Shown here one piece after another: positions 17,883 to 26,370 of a stretch of DNA of 64,000 bases. The stretch lies in NCBI RefSeq assembly GCF_040784915.1, contig NZ_CP160797.1:4020137-4084136 (forward strand). The letters are read 5' to 3'. The stretch comes from Bacillus vallismortis. GTDB taxonomy: Bacteria; Bacillota; Bacilli; Bacillales; Bacillaceae. A program made the translations under genes and the position numbers. Position 1 is the stretch's first letter. Every line of letters begins with the position of its first letter. The notes beneath the pieces were generated by a model, which made no database searches, had not been told where the DNA came from, and was given only the letters and a program-made list of their open reading frames with translations.

Positions 17883-19019
17883 ATGCCACAACAAACAACA
17901 CCCGCAGAACAAAAATCACTTCAAAGACAAAAACCGCCATTTCGCGCGGATCAAGTCGGAAGCCTGCTGAGGTCTGAGCCCGTCAAAAAAGCGCGGCTGC
18001 AAAAAGCCGCCGGCGAGATTACGGCTGAACAGCTTCGCCAGATCGAGAACGATGAAATCATCCGCATTGTGGAAAAACAGAAGGAAACCGGCCTGAACGT
18101 CGTGACAGACGGCGAATTCCGCAGAGCGTGGTGGCATTTTGATTTTCTGGAAAACTTGGATGGGGTTGAGCCGTTTATTCCTGAGCACGGCATTCAATTT
18201 CATAACGTACAGACAAAAGCACGCGGCATTAAAGTCACAGATGATATCGACTTTTCAACTCACCCAATGCTTGAAGATTATTCATTTCTCCATAGCATTG
18301 CAGGTGACGCGACGCCGAAGATGACGATCCCAAGCCCGAATATGCTGTTTTTCCGCGGAAAGCTTGAAAAGGATGCGTACAAAAACGACTATCAGCTTTT
18401 CCAGCATGATGTATCCAAAGCATATAAAAAAGCGATTCAAGCGTTTTATGACAGAGGCTGCCGCTACCTCCAGCTTGATGATACGGCATGGGCTGTTTTC
18501 TTATCTGAAAAAGGCTTAAAACAAATCGAAGCATTCGGAACAACGCCAGACGAGCTTCGCCAGCTGTTTGCGAAATCCATTAACGACGCGATTGCGGATC
18601 GTCCGGATGACCTGACGGTGACCATGCATATTTGCCGCGGCAACTTCCAGTCCACTTGGACAGCTGAAGGCGGTTATGACGCGGCAGCTGAAACCATTTT
18701 TGACGGCTTGAACCTTGACGGCCTGTTCTTGGAATACGATGATTCACGCTCAGGCGGATTTGAACCGCTCCGTTATGTGAAGCGCTCTGATCTTCAGCTT
18801 GTCCTTGGTTTAGTCACCTCTAAATTCGGCGAGCTTGAACATCCGGACGATGTGAAACGCCGTATCGAAGAAGCGTCCCGCTATGTGAGCTTAGACCAGC
18901 TTTGCCTCAGCCCTCAATGCGGATTCGCTTCCACTGAAGAAGGCAACAAGCTGACCGAAGAACAGCAATGGGCGAAGCTGCGCCATGTGGTTGAAATCGC
19001 TAACGATGTTTGGAAATAA
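17883..19019 (+). CDS. yxjG: MetE C-terminal-like methionine synthase homologue
   Basis: 378 residues from ATG 17883; GAAAGAAGG lies 10 bases upstream, whereas the ATG at 17874 is too close to it. Same motifs as YxjH: DGEFRRAWW, LQLDDT, HICRGN, and LSPQCGFAS with the zinc-binding Cys. The two proteins are clearly tandem paralogues by duplication, each with its own riboswitch. Expected role is methyl transfer to homocysteine or a related thiol under SAM limitation; division of labour between the copies cannot be read from sequence. Confidence 0.93.
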   Translation: MPQQTTPAEQKSLQRQKPPFRADQVGSLLRSEPVKKARLQKAAGEITAEQLRQIENDEIIRIVEKQKETGLNVVTDGEFRRAWWHFDFLENLDGVEPFIPEHGIQFHNVQTKARGIKVTDDIDFSTHPMLEDYSFLHSIAGDATPKMTIPSPNMLFFRGKLEKDAYKNDYQLFQHDVSKAYKKAIQAFYDRGCRYLQLDDTAWAVFLSEKGLKQIEAFGTTPDELRQLFAKSINDAIADRPDDLTVTMHICRGNFQSTWTAEGGYDAAAETIFDGLNLDGLFLEYDDSRSGGFEPLRYVKRSDLQLVLGLVTSKFGELEHPDDVKRRIEEASRYVSLDQLCLSPQCGFASTEEGNKLTEEQQWAKLRHVVEIANDVWK

Positions 19020-19029
19020 GCAAAGAAAA

Positions 19030-19067
19030 AACACACTTGATTCCATGGCGGAGCAAGTGTGTTTTTT
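19030..19067. terminator. Bidirectional terminator between yxjG and yxjF
   Basis: AACACACTTG/CAAGTGTGTT arms with A-run before and T6 after, between convergent genes. Confidence 0.85.
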
Positions 19068-19070
19068 ATA

Positions 19071-19844
19071 TCATTGAGCGGTGTAGCCCCCATCTAGGAC
19101 GACAGCCTGCCCGGTGACACCCTTCGCTTTCTCGCTTGCCAAAAACACTGCATAATCCGCGATTTCCTTGACGCCAAGCAGTCGTTTTTGCGGCACAAGC
19201 GGAAAAATGATCTGTTCAAGGACGGAGTCGTAAGGGACATTTCTCGTTTTCGAAAGATCGCTCAGCTGATTGCGGACAAGCTGTGTATCGACATACCCCG
19301 GACAGAGCGCGTTAACTGTAATGCCATGGGGCGCGCCCTCCAGCGCCCCGACCTTAGTCAGCCCAATGACACCGTGCTTGGCGCTATTATAAGCCGATTT
19401 CCCCGCAAAGCCGACTAAACCATTAACAGACGCGATATGAATGATTCTGCCAAACTGCTGTTTTTTCATGATCGGAAAAACATGCTTCATTGCGATGAAG
19501 GGCGCCGTCAGCATGACCTTGATCAGTTGTTCAAAGGTTTCTGTCGGAAACTCTTCAATCGGGGCGACGTGCTGAATACCGGCATTGTTCACCAGAATAT
19601 CCAAGCGGCCGTATCGTTTTTGAATGGTGTTCACCGTATCAGCGACTTGCGCTTCCTTTGTCACATCACACGGAATGGCTGCTGCGTCAAAACCTTCTTC
19701 TGCAAGCTTGGAAGCGGCCTTTTCGCATGCTTCCTGATGAAGGTCCGAAACGATGACTCTAGCTCCTTCACGGGCGAACTCCCTCGCGATTTCGAATCCG
19801 ATTCCGCCGGCTGCCCCTGTCACCAAGGCGACTTGTTTATTCAT
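19071..19844 (-). CDS. yxjF: 3-hydroxybutyrate dehydrogenase-like SDR
   Basis: 257 residues from ATG 19844 (AGGGAAGGTG upstream); a GTG nine bases earlier is too close to that site. Classical SDR: TGAAGGIGFEIA (NAD-binding), NNAGIQH, Ser in HIASVNGLVGFAGKSAYNSAKHG with catalytic Tyr-xxx-Lys. It probably oxidises 3-hydroxybutyrate to acetoacetate. Downstream neighbour scoB is 14 bases away, and scoA/scoB activate acetoacetate to the CoA ester, so the three enzymes form a ketone-body route with permease YxjC. Confidence 0.88.
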   Translation of the reverse strand: MNKQVALVTGAAGGIGFEIAREFAREGARVIVSDLHQEACEKAASKLAEEGFDAAAIPCDVTKEAQVADTVNTIQKRYGRLDILVNNAGIQHVAPIEEFPTETFEQLIKVMLTAPFIAMKHVFPIMKKQQFGRIIHIASVNGLVGFAGKSAYNSAKHGVIGLTKVGALEGAPHGITVNALCPGYVDTQLVRNQLSDLSKTRNVPYDSVLEQIIFPLVPQKRLLGVKEIADYAVFLASEKAKGVTGQAVVLDGGYTAQ

Positions 19845-19858
19845 GTCAAACACCTTCC

Positions 19859-20515
19859 CTAAGAGTTTTGTTTGATCACAGACTGGCTTACAGCGAAATC
19901 AGCTTCTGTTTTTTCATACACCTCTTCAATTGTGACGCCTTTCTGAAGCTCAGTCAGTGTCATGCGGCCGTTATCAAAATCAAACACTGCCAAATCCGTA
20001 ATCAGCCTATGCACGACTTTCTGGCCCGTCAGCGGAAGGGAGCAAGTTTTTTTCACCTTTGACTCTCCATGCTTATTGACATGCTCCATGATGACAACGA
20101 TCCGTTTCGCCCCGTTGACGAGATCCATCGCGCCGCCCATCCCTTTTACCATTTTCCCGGGGATCATCCAATTGGCCAGATCGCCTTGCTCCGAAACCTC
20201 CATCCCGCCAAGGATAGCCAAATCGATATGCCCGCCTCTTATCATCGCGAATGACTCGGCGCTGTCAAAATAGGAAGCGCCCGTCACTTCAGTGATCGTT
20301 TCCTTTCCCGCATTGATCAAATCCGCGTCTTCCGTTCCTTCCGCAGGATACGGGCCGATCCCAAGCAAGCCGTTTTCTGACTGAAGCATGACGTGAACGC
20401 CATCGGGTATCTCATTTGCGACAAGCGTCGGTATTCCGATCCCGAGATTGACGTTCATGCCATCCTTGATTTCTTGTACAGCCCGTTTGACCATCCGTTG
20501 TCTCGCTTCCTTCAT
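19859..20515 (-). CDS. scoB: Succinyl-CoA:acetoacetate CoA-transferase, subunit B
   Basis: 218 residues. Class I CoA-transferase beta subunit: catalytic Glu in the SENGLLG motif (residue ~48) and [14 protein letters not shown]. Its start overlaps the scoA stop by four bases (ATGA), implying translational coupling. With ScoA it moves CoA from succinyl-CoA to acetoacetate in the cytoplasm. Confidence 0.95.
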   Translation of the reverse strand: MKEARQRMVKRAVQEIKDGMNVNLGIGIPTLVANEIPDGVHVMLQSENGLLGIGPYPAEGTEDADLINAGKETITEVTGASYFDSAESFAMIRGGHIDLAILGGMEVSEQGDLANWMIPGKMVKGMGGAMDLVNGAKRIVVIMEHVNKHGESKVKKTCSLPLTGQKVVHRLITDLAVFDFDNGRMTLTELQKGVTIEEVYEKTEADFAVSQSVIKQNS

Positions 20516-21228
20516 TTCGCCTCACCCTTTCCCGCCGCCTGCCGAACTGTGCGTTTTTCAATCCGTTTTTCATGGCTGGCGCCAAGCACCACATGCTGTA
20601 CGTAAATGCCCGGTGTGTGGATGTGATCTGGATCAAGCTCTCCCGCTTCCACGATGTCTTCCGCCTCGGCAATCGTGATCTTGCCTGCCATGGCGGCAAC
20701 GGGATTAAAATTTCTCGCCGTTTTCCGAAAAACCAAATTCCCCATGGTGTCCGCTTTCCATGCTTTGACAATCGCCACGTCGCCGGTAATGCCTCGCTCC
20801 AGCACATACCTCCGGCCGCCGAACGTTTTATGTTCTTTTCCCTCAGCTATTGAAGTGCCGACACCAGTCGCCGTGTAAAATCCCGGTATGCCCGCGCCGC
20901 CTGCCCGAATTCTCTCGGCGAGCGTTCCTTGGGGAACAAGCTCAACCTCAAGCTCTCCGCTTAAAAACTGCCGCTCAAAAATTTTATTTTCCCCGACATA
21001 GGATGAGATCATTTTCTTGATTTGCCTGTTAGCCAAAAGCAAACCAAGGCCCCAGTCATCGACTCCGCAATTGTTGCTGACAACGGTTAAATCCTTGACC
21101 CCCTGATCTCTTATCGCCATAATGAGCTGTTCAGGAATGCCGCACAGCCCGAATCCTCCTGCGATCAGCGTATCTCCATCTTGAATCAGTTCCGCAGCTT
21201 CCTTACTAGATAACAGCACTTTTCCCAT
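20512..21228 (-). CDS. scoA: Succinyl-CoA:acetoacetate CoA-transferase, subunit A
   Basis: 238 residues. Class I CoA-transferase alpha subunit: [13 protein letters not shown] (CoA-binding Gly loop, ~residues 21-33), [28 protein letters not shown]. Lies 23 bases downstream of yxjC and overlaps scoB. In B. subtilis the yxjC-scoAB-yxjF unit is, to my knowledge, expressed in the mother cell under SigE. Confidence 0.95.
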   Translation of the reverse strand: MGKVLLSSKEAAELIQDGDTLIAGGFGLCGIPEQLIMAIRDQGVKDLTVVSNNCGVDDWGLGLLLANRQIKKMISSYVGENKIFERQFLSGELEVELVPQGTLAERIRAGGAGIPGFYTATGVGTSIAEGKEHKTFGGRRYVLERGITGDVAIVKAWKADTMGNLVFRKTARNFNPVAAMAGKITIAEAEDIVEAGELDPDHIHTPGIYVQHVVLGASHEKRIEKRTVRQAAGKGEAK

Positions 21229-21251
21229 ACTGATGCCCCTTTCGTTTTCTC

Positions 21252-22676
21252 CTACACTAGACCCGTCAGGCTGTAAATCGCGATCACGGCAAATACGGCA
21301 GCCGTTTTGATGAGTGTGATCGCAAAAATATCCCGATACGATTGCCGGTGAGTCAGTCCCGTCACAGCCAAAAGCGTGATGACTGCGCCATTATGCGGCA
21401 GCGTATCCATGCCGCCTGATGCCATCGAAATGACCCGATGCATCACTTCCGGCGGAATGTTGTAAACCTGAATCGCCTGCAAGTATTGATCCGACATCGC
21501 ACTTAACGCAATGCCCATACCTCCTGAAGCCGACCCGGTGATCCCCGCCAGCGCCGTTGTCGTGACGGCCCCGTTTACAAGCGGATCAGTAAAGGTGTGC
21601 GAAATCCCGCTGCTCAGCTTGTGAAATCCCGGAAGTGCGGCGATAACGCCGCCGAAACCATACTCGGCACCTGTATTCATAGATGCCAGCAAGGCGCCGC
21701 CGATCCCTTCATTCAGCCCTTCCTTCATTTGGACAAACACTCTTCTCCAATCAAATAAAATTGTTGTGATGATGCCAATCACCAGAGCGAGCTCCACCGA
21801 CCAAATGGCAGCCGCTGAAGAAATATCAAGTTTATCGAACTCCTTTAATCCGATCGACGAAAAATCGAACCCATTCGGATACCACTTTGGAAGGTATATG
21901 GTGAAGCATTTATTCATTGCACCTACGAGAATAAGCGGGACAAAGGCAAGCGCATGCTGCACCTGGCTTTTGTCCGGTGCAGCCGCTAACTCAGACGATT
22001 CAAGAGCGGCAGAATTCTTCGAATCAAAACCGTCATAGCCTTCGCCAGTTGCCTGCGCTTTTTTCCTCCTCGATTCCAAATAAAGCATGCCCGCTGCCAG
22101 CACAATCACTGCGCCGAACAAACCAAGCCAAGGAGCGGCATAAATGTCTGTTTTGAAAAACGTCGTCGGGATGACATTTTGAATTTGCGGCGTCCCCGGA
22201 AGCGCGTCCATCGTAAACGTAAAAGCCCCTAAAGCAATCGTTCCCGGGATGAGGCGTTTCGGTATGTTTGCTTCTTGGAACATGTTTTTCGCAAAAGGAT
22301 ATACGGCAAACACGACAACAAACAGGCTGACGCCGCTGTACGTCAAGACAGCGCCCATCAGCACGATTGCGAGTATCGCTCTTTTCGCCCCGACAAGCCT
22401 GACAATCGTTTTCGCAATCGATGCCGCAAGCCCGGACATTTCAACGACCTTTCCAAAAATCGCACCGAGCAAAAATACCGGAAAATACAGCTTTATAAAA
22501 CCCGCCATCTTCTCCATAAAAATTGATGAGAAAAAAGGAAGCACGTGGCTTGGATCAGTCAGCAGCACCGCGAATAACGCGCAAATCGGCGCAAATAATA
22601 TGACAGAAAATCCCCGATACGCCGTAAACATCAGCAAGCCTAACGCCAATAGAATGATGATGAGTTCCACAAGCAT
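21252..22676 (-). CDS. yxjC: GntP-family permease
   Basis: About 474 residues from ATG 22676; longer readings (to 22769) are open but would translate through a perfect cre site, so the start is uncertain. Twelve or so hydrophobic segments, with GntP-family glycine/proline patterns ([46 protein letters not shown]). The family imports gluconate or short hydroxy/keto acids. With scoAB and yxjF it most likely imports hydroxybutyrate or acetoacetate. Confidence 0.85.
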   Translation of the reverse strand: MLVELIIILLALGLLMFTAYRGFSVILFAPICALFAVLLTDPSHVLPFFSSIFMEKMAGFIKLYFPVFLLGAIFGKVVEMSGLAASIAKTIVRLVGAKRAILAIVLMGAVLTYSGVSLFVVVFAVYPFAKNMFQEANIPKRLIPGTIALGAFTFTMDALPGTPQIQNVIPTTFFKTDIYAAPWLGLFGAVIVLAAGMLYLESRRKKAQATGEGYDGFDSKNSAALESSELAAAPDKSQVQHALAFVPLILVGAMNKCFTIYLPKWYPNGFDFSSIGLKEFDKLDISSAAAIWSVELALVIGIITTILFDWRRVFVQMKEGLNEGIGGALLASMNTGAEYGFGGVIAALPGFHKLSSGISHTFTDPLVNGAVTTTALAGITGSASGGMGIALSAMSDQYLQAIQVYNIPPEVMHRVISMASGGMDTLPHNGAVITLLAVTGLTHRQSYRDIFAITLIKTAAVFAVIAIYSLTGLV

Positions 22677-22694
22677 CCCCCATTTCCGCGAAAG

Positions 22695-22709
22695 AGAAAG
22701 CGTTTGCAA
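22695..22709 (-). promoter_or_regulatory. cre site at the yxjC 5' end
   Basis: Minus strand TTGCAAACGCTTTCT fits WTGNAANCGNWNNCW at every fixed position and lies 18 bases upstream of the chosen yxjC start. Confidence 0.65.
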
Positions 22710-22780
22710 AAATCTCTCCGCATCGACTGTTTCCATCCCTTTTTCATATGTACGGGAAGCGGGGGCCAACTATTCCCATT

Positions 22781-22817
22781 AAAAAAGGAAAGCCCCTTTT
22801 TTCGGAGCTTTCCTTTG
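22781..22817 (-). terminator. Terminator after the SDR gene
   Basis: AAAGGAAAGC(T/C) and GGCTTTCCTTT arms with T-run on the minus strand, downstream of the 22889-23641 gene. Confidence 0.75.
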
Positions 22818-22888
22818 CCTATTAGGATATCGACATCAACCGTTTCTCTTTTTGCTGTATGAAGTTTCCCCGCCCCTGTACATAACAA

Positions 22889-23641
22889 TTATCCATAAAT
22901 CGGAAATAGATGTTCAACGATTGCTTGTTCTCCAAATTCATCATGAGTCAGAAATTGAATTAACGCGTCTGCAGTTTCTTCAGGAGACTGTAATTTCCCT
23001 GTTTTCTTTAACTGAATGAATTCATCAACATAAGGAAAATCTTCTTTGCGGACCGAGCGGATTTCGGTTTGCAGCTGTGTATCAATCACTCCGGGATAAA
23101 CCGCTGCGATTTTCACTGGATTCTGCTGATTCTCCTGTTCCAATTTGATACTTTTCGTAAATGAATCCAAACCAGCTTTTGACGTGCTGTAGCAGCTTTG
23201 TGAGGGCAATACATATTTGGCTGAGGCTGACGAGATATTCATGATTCGCTTATCCGTATCGATGAGCTTTGTGTGCTTCACAAATTGGGAGGTCATGACC
23301 ATCGGAGCCATTAAATTCACTTGCATATGTTGGACCATGTCTTCCGCTTTATTGTGTTCAATCGGCCCCACAGGCGATAGCACGCCGGCATTATTGATCA
23401 AATAAATGCCTTCCGGATGCGGATCATGATTGATGTCTGCAAATAAGTCCTGAAAAAGCGCTTCAATCTTGTGGGTCTCTCTGAGGTCGAAGGAGTAATA
23501 TCGCAATTGGGGATCTTGGTTAATCAGGCTTTGATTCGCCCGTCTTGACATACAGTACAGCCGATGGTTAGAATGGATGAGCTTTTTGCCTAATGCTTCG
23601 CCAATTCCTTTTGACGCGCCCGTAATAATGATATGCTTCAT
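22889..23641 (-). CDS. Short-chain dehydrogenase/reductase (benzil/sepiapterin reductase-like)
   Basis: 250 residues. NADP-binding TGASKGIGEALG (residues ~6-17) with basic residues after the second strand (CMSRRAN), NNAGVLS, catalytic Ser in NISSASAKY, and Tyr-xxx-Lys in YSTSKAG. The overall pattern is that of the YueD/benzil-reductase group that reduces carbonyls with NADPH. AGGAGGGGAAAA precedes ATG. In 168 I recall yxjB, an unrelated methyltransferase gene, between yxjC and nupG, so this gene appears to occupy that slot. Native substrate unknown. Confidence 0.8.
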   Translation of the reverse strand: MKHIIITGASKGIGEALGKKLIHSNHRLYCMSRRANQSLINQDPQLRYYSFDLRETHKIEALFQDLFADINHDPHPEGIYLINNAGVLSPVGPIEHNKAEDMVQHMQVNLMAPMVMTSQFVKHTKLIDTDKRIMNISSASAKYVLPSQSCYSTSKAGLDSFTKSIKLEQENQQNPVKIAAVYPGVIDTQLQTEIRSVRKEDFPYVDEFIQLKKTGKLQSPEETADALIQFLTHDEFGEQAIVEHLFPIYG

Positions 23642-23812
23642 TTTTCCCCTCCTGATTTCCTAAACATCATTTCAACATAGCAATCCAGCGTGTTAAGCCT
23701 TTATTTCCTCAAATTCAAAATATAAATTTTATTATTGTGAAAATAGTTAAAAAGGTTGATTTTCAAAAAGTGAAAGGATAAAATACTGCTATCAACCTAG
23801 AAAATAGACATT

Positions 23813-23991
23813 CTTGTATATGATCAGTAATATGGTCTGATTGTTTCTACCTAGTAACCGTAAAAAACTAGACTACAAGAAAGTTTGAATAAATTTGAAC
23901 GAGTTGAAAAGGACATGTTCTTTTCTGTTTGCTCTTATTTTTCACACTTTCTGCATTTCCAGAATTTGTGAAGAATAAGAGCTTTTTTTGT
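23813..23991 (+). ncRNA. Guanine riboswitch upstream of nupG
   Basis: Purine aptamer 23813-23879: P1 strands CTTGTA/TACAAG, L2 region ATATGGTCTGATTGTTTCTACC, and L3 core TAACCGTAAAAAACTAGACTAC. The specificity base before the last P1 strand is C (GAC-TAC), indicating guanine rather than adenine. A long terminator (GCTCTTATTTTTCACA/TGTGAAGAATAAGAGC, T7) ends at 23991. The preceding 23642-23812 carries the promoter region, A/T-rich. Confidence 0.95.
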
Positions 23992-24022
23992 TTCCAAAAT
24001 AAACCTCATAGGAGTTGCTATC

Positions 24023-25216
24023 ATGTACTTTTTATTAAACCTTGTCGGTCTCATTGTGATTATGGCAGTTGTATTCCTATGTTCTCCGCAGAAAAAGAAA
24101 ATCAAGTGGCGCCCGATCATTACGTTAATTGTTCTGGAATTGCTGATTACTTGGTTTATGCTGGGAACAAAAATCGGGAGCTGGACCATCGGTAAAATTG
24201 GTGATTTCTTCACTTGGCTGATTGCTTGCGCCAGTGATGGTATCGCGTTTGCCTTCCCGTCAGTGATGGCGAATGAAACAGTAGACTTTTTCTTTAGCGC
24301 GCTTCTTCCAATTATCTTTATCGTCACATTCTTTGATATTTTAACCTATTTCGGCATTTTGCCTTGGATGATTGATAAAATCGGCTGGTTGATTTCAAAG
24401 GCTTCCCGCTTGCCGAAATTAGAGAGCTTTTTCTCTATTCAAATGATGTTTTTGGGAAATACTGAAGCACTTGCGGTCATCCGCCAGCAGCTGACGGTAT
24501 TAAACAACAACCGCCTGCTCACGTTCGGCTTGATGAGCATGAGCAGCATCAGCGGCTCCATTATTGGATCTTATCTGTCAATGGTGCCGGCGACATACGT
24601 GTTTACAGCGATTCCTTTGAACTGCTTAAACGCGCTGATTATCGCAAACCTGCTGAATCCTGTTCACGTGCCGGAGGATGAAGATATCATCTATACGCCA
24701 CCTAAAGAAGAGAAGAAAGACTTTTTCTCTACAATTTCTAACAGTATGCTTGTCGGCATGAACATGGTTATCGTTATTTTAGCAATGGTGATCGGATATG
24801 TCGCGTTAACGTCAGCGGTCAATGGCATTCTTGGCGTTTTCGTCCACGGCCTGACCATCCAGACAATCTTCGCTTATCTCTTCAGTCCGTTCGCATTCCT
24901 GCTTGGGCTGCCGGTACACGATGCGATGTATGTCGCTCAGCTGATGGGAATGAAATTGGCAACGAACGAGTTTGTTGCGATGCTTGACTTGAAAGAAAAT
25001 CTCACATCACTTCCGCCTCACACCGTTGCGGTGGCGACGACATTCCTGACGTCATTTGCCAACTTCAGTACTGTCGGCATGATTTACGGCACGTACAACT
25101 CGATCCTTGACGGCGAAAAGTCAACGGTCATCGGAAAAAACGTGTGGAAATTGCTCGTCAGCGGAATTGCGGTATCTTTACTAAGTGCTGCGATTGTCGG
25201 CCTGTTTGTGTGGTAA
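24023..25216 (+). CDS. nupG: Purine nucleoside transporter (CNT family)
   Basis: 397 residues. Concentrative nucleoside transporter pattern: FFSIQMMFLGNTEALAVIR, ATYVFTAIPLNCLNALIIANLLNP, SFANFSTVGMIYGTYNSI, about ten membrane segments. Guanine-riboswitch control indicates purine (guanosine/inosine) import with proton or sodium. AGGAGTTGCTATC precedes ATG. Paralogous to nupC in this window. Confidence 0.94.
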   Translation: MYFLLNLVGLIVIMAVVFLCSPQKKKIKWRPIITLIVLELLITWFMLGTKIGSWTIGKIGDFFTWLIACASDGIAFAFPSVMANETVDFFFSALLPIIFIVTFFDILTYFGILPWMIDKIGWLISKASRLPKLESFFSIQMMFLGNTEALAVIRQQLTVLNNNRLLTFGLMSMSSISGSIIGSYLSMVPATYVFTAIPLNCLNALIIANLLNPVHVPEDEDIIYTPPKEEKKDFFSTISNSMLVGMNMVIVILAMVIGYVALTSAVNGILGVFVHGLTIQTIFAYLFSPFAFLLGLPVHDAMYVAQLMGMKLATNEFVAMLDLKENLTSLPPHTVAVATTFLTSFANFSTVGMIYGTYNSILDGEKSTVIGKNVWKLLVSGIAVSLLSAAIVGLFVW

Positions 25217-25224
25217 AAATCTTG

Positions 25225-25256
25225 AGCCATATCCCTTTCCCGGATATGGCTTTTTT
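25225..25256 (+). terminator. Terminator after nupG
   Basis: AGCCATATCC/GGATATGGCT around a seven-base loop, then T6. Confidence 0.85.
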
Positions 25257-25258
25257 GA

Positions 25259-25933
25259 TTATTGATAAATAGACGAAGGCACCTGCACATCACGGATTCC
25301 GGCCGCATAAGGCCCTAATTCATACTGGCCGAAGACGATGGCGATTCCGTTTTTCGTAAAGTAAAACACTGTGTCTTTGTTAAGGGTAATATCTTCTTTC
25401 TTTACATCTGGGAAAAACAGCGTGTCATGTTTTTTGATATAGCTGTATAGATAATCTTTCGTTTTGCTGACTTTTGTTTTGGTATTCAGAATCTGATTCA
25501 GTGTCACCCGCTTTTTGGTTTTCAAGTCATAGTTGAAGGACTGAACAGACGTTAAACCATGGGCGCCGCCTGAATATATATAATTGAGTGTTTGAATGCT
25601 AAGCTTGCCCGCCGCATTATATTTGACGCTGAACGATGTTTGATATTCCGCTTTGAAACCTTGCTGTTCACCGGCTTTTTTGTTTTTTAAGTATTCTTGA
25701 TACGATTGTTCAATGTAGGCTTTCAGCTCTTGATTGATTTTCTTTTCAAACGCGGCATTTCCGATGTGATGCACCTGAGGATACTTTAATTCCTTAATCT
25801 TTTTGTACGTATGGCTGCTGACAGCCGGTGTTTTCGCTTGAAACGCTTTTAATGATGGAGCCGCAGCATAGGCAAATACAGAAAAAAGCAAAACTGCAAC
25901 CCCCGCGGCTTTCAGCATGTTATTCCATTTCAT
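25259..25933 (-). CDS. Secreted DUF3298/DUF4163-like protein
   Basis: 224 residues from MKWNNMLK; AAAGGAGGAGAGTGT is directly upstream, so the longer reading to 25966 is rejected. A signal peptide (residues ~1-30, cut near AYAA) is followed by a DUF4163-like N-terminal half (YPQVHHIGNAAFEKKINQEL) and a DUF3298-like C-terminal half (YIYSGGAHG, NYDLKTKKRVTLNQIL, YELGPYAAG). The same pair of domains forms the outer part of anti-sigma RsiV and the start of deacetylase PdaC. Here it stands alone without catalytic or anti-sigma parts. It lies where 168 has the short gene yxiT; relation to it is untested. Confidence 0.7.
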   Translation of the reverse strand: MKWNNMLKAAGVAVLLFSVFAYAAAPSLKAFQAKTPAVSSHTYKKIKELKYPQVHHIGNAAFEKKINQELKAYIEQSYQEYLKNKKAGEQQGFKAEYQTSFSVKYNAAGKLSIQTLNYIYSGGAHGLTSVQSFNYDLKTKKRVTLNQILNTKTKVSKTKDYLYSYIKKHDTLFFPDVKKEDITLNKDTVFYFTKNGIAIVFGQYELGPYAAGIRDVQVPSSIYQ

Positions 25934-26003
25934 ACACTCTCCTCCTTTGGTGTCGTTGTTTATCATTCCCTAGTACTGATAAAATCAAAAGAAGTTTCCA
26001 AAT

Positions 26004-26032
26004 AAAAAAAGAGACAAGATGCCTCTTTTTTT
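26004..26032 (-). terminator. Terminator after yxiS
   Basis: AAAAAAAGAG/CTCTTTTTTT arms, T-run on the minus strand next to the yxiS stop. Confidence 0.65.
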
Positions 26033-26321
26033 ACTGTTTACGCTCCAAAATCGCTTCATGAACCGCTTGTGCCAAATCTATATTTCCAAACATCTCTAAC
26101 ACCGCAATGACGGTCTGGTCCGGAATGTGCTCGGATTCGTGTTTCGGCACGGCCAGTTCGTCCATGGTTTTTCTCAAACTTTCATTGAGCTTTTGCTGCG
26201 GATACGCCTTGGCGTACAGCTCCAGCGGGTCAAGGTCATGGTTCACGCACCATTGGGCAAAAACCAAAATCATCATATTTTCATCGCGTTCGTAAGCTTC
26301 GGCGAGCTGTTTTTCGTTCAT
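26031..26321 (-). CDS. yxiS: Small helical protein YxiS
   Basis: 96 residues, charged and mostly helical, no membrane or signal segment and no domain I recognise. AAGGAGCATGACAG precedes ATG. It lies 49 bases downstream of katE on the same strand and could be cotranscribed from the SigB-type promoter of katE. Synteny suggests yxiS. Confidence 0.75.
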   Translation of the reverse strand: MNEKQLAEAYERDENMMILVFAQWCVNHDLDPLELYAKAYPQQKLNESLRKTMDELAVPKHESEHIPDQTVIAVLEMFGNIDLAQAVHEAILERKQ

Positions 26322-26370
26322 CTGTCATGCTCCTTATGAAAAGTATCTTCTTTTAAGATACAGGAGCGGA

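Noticed and set aside
21766..22782. Frames opposite yxjC
   Set aside because: Shadow of a permease gene; no start signals.
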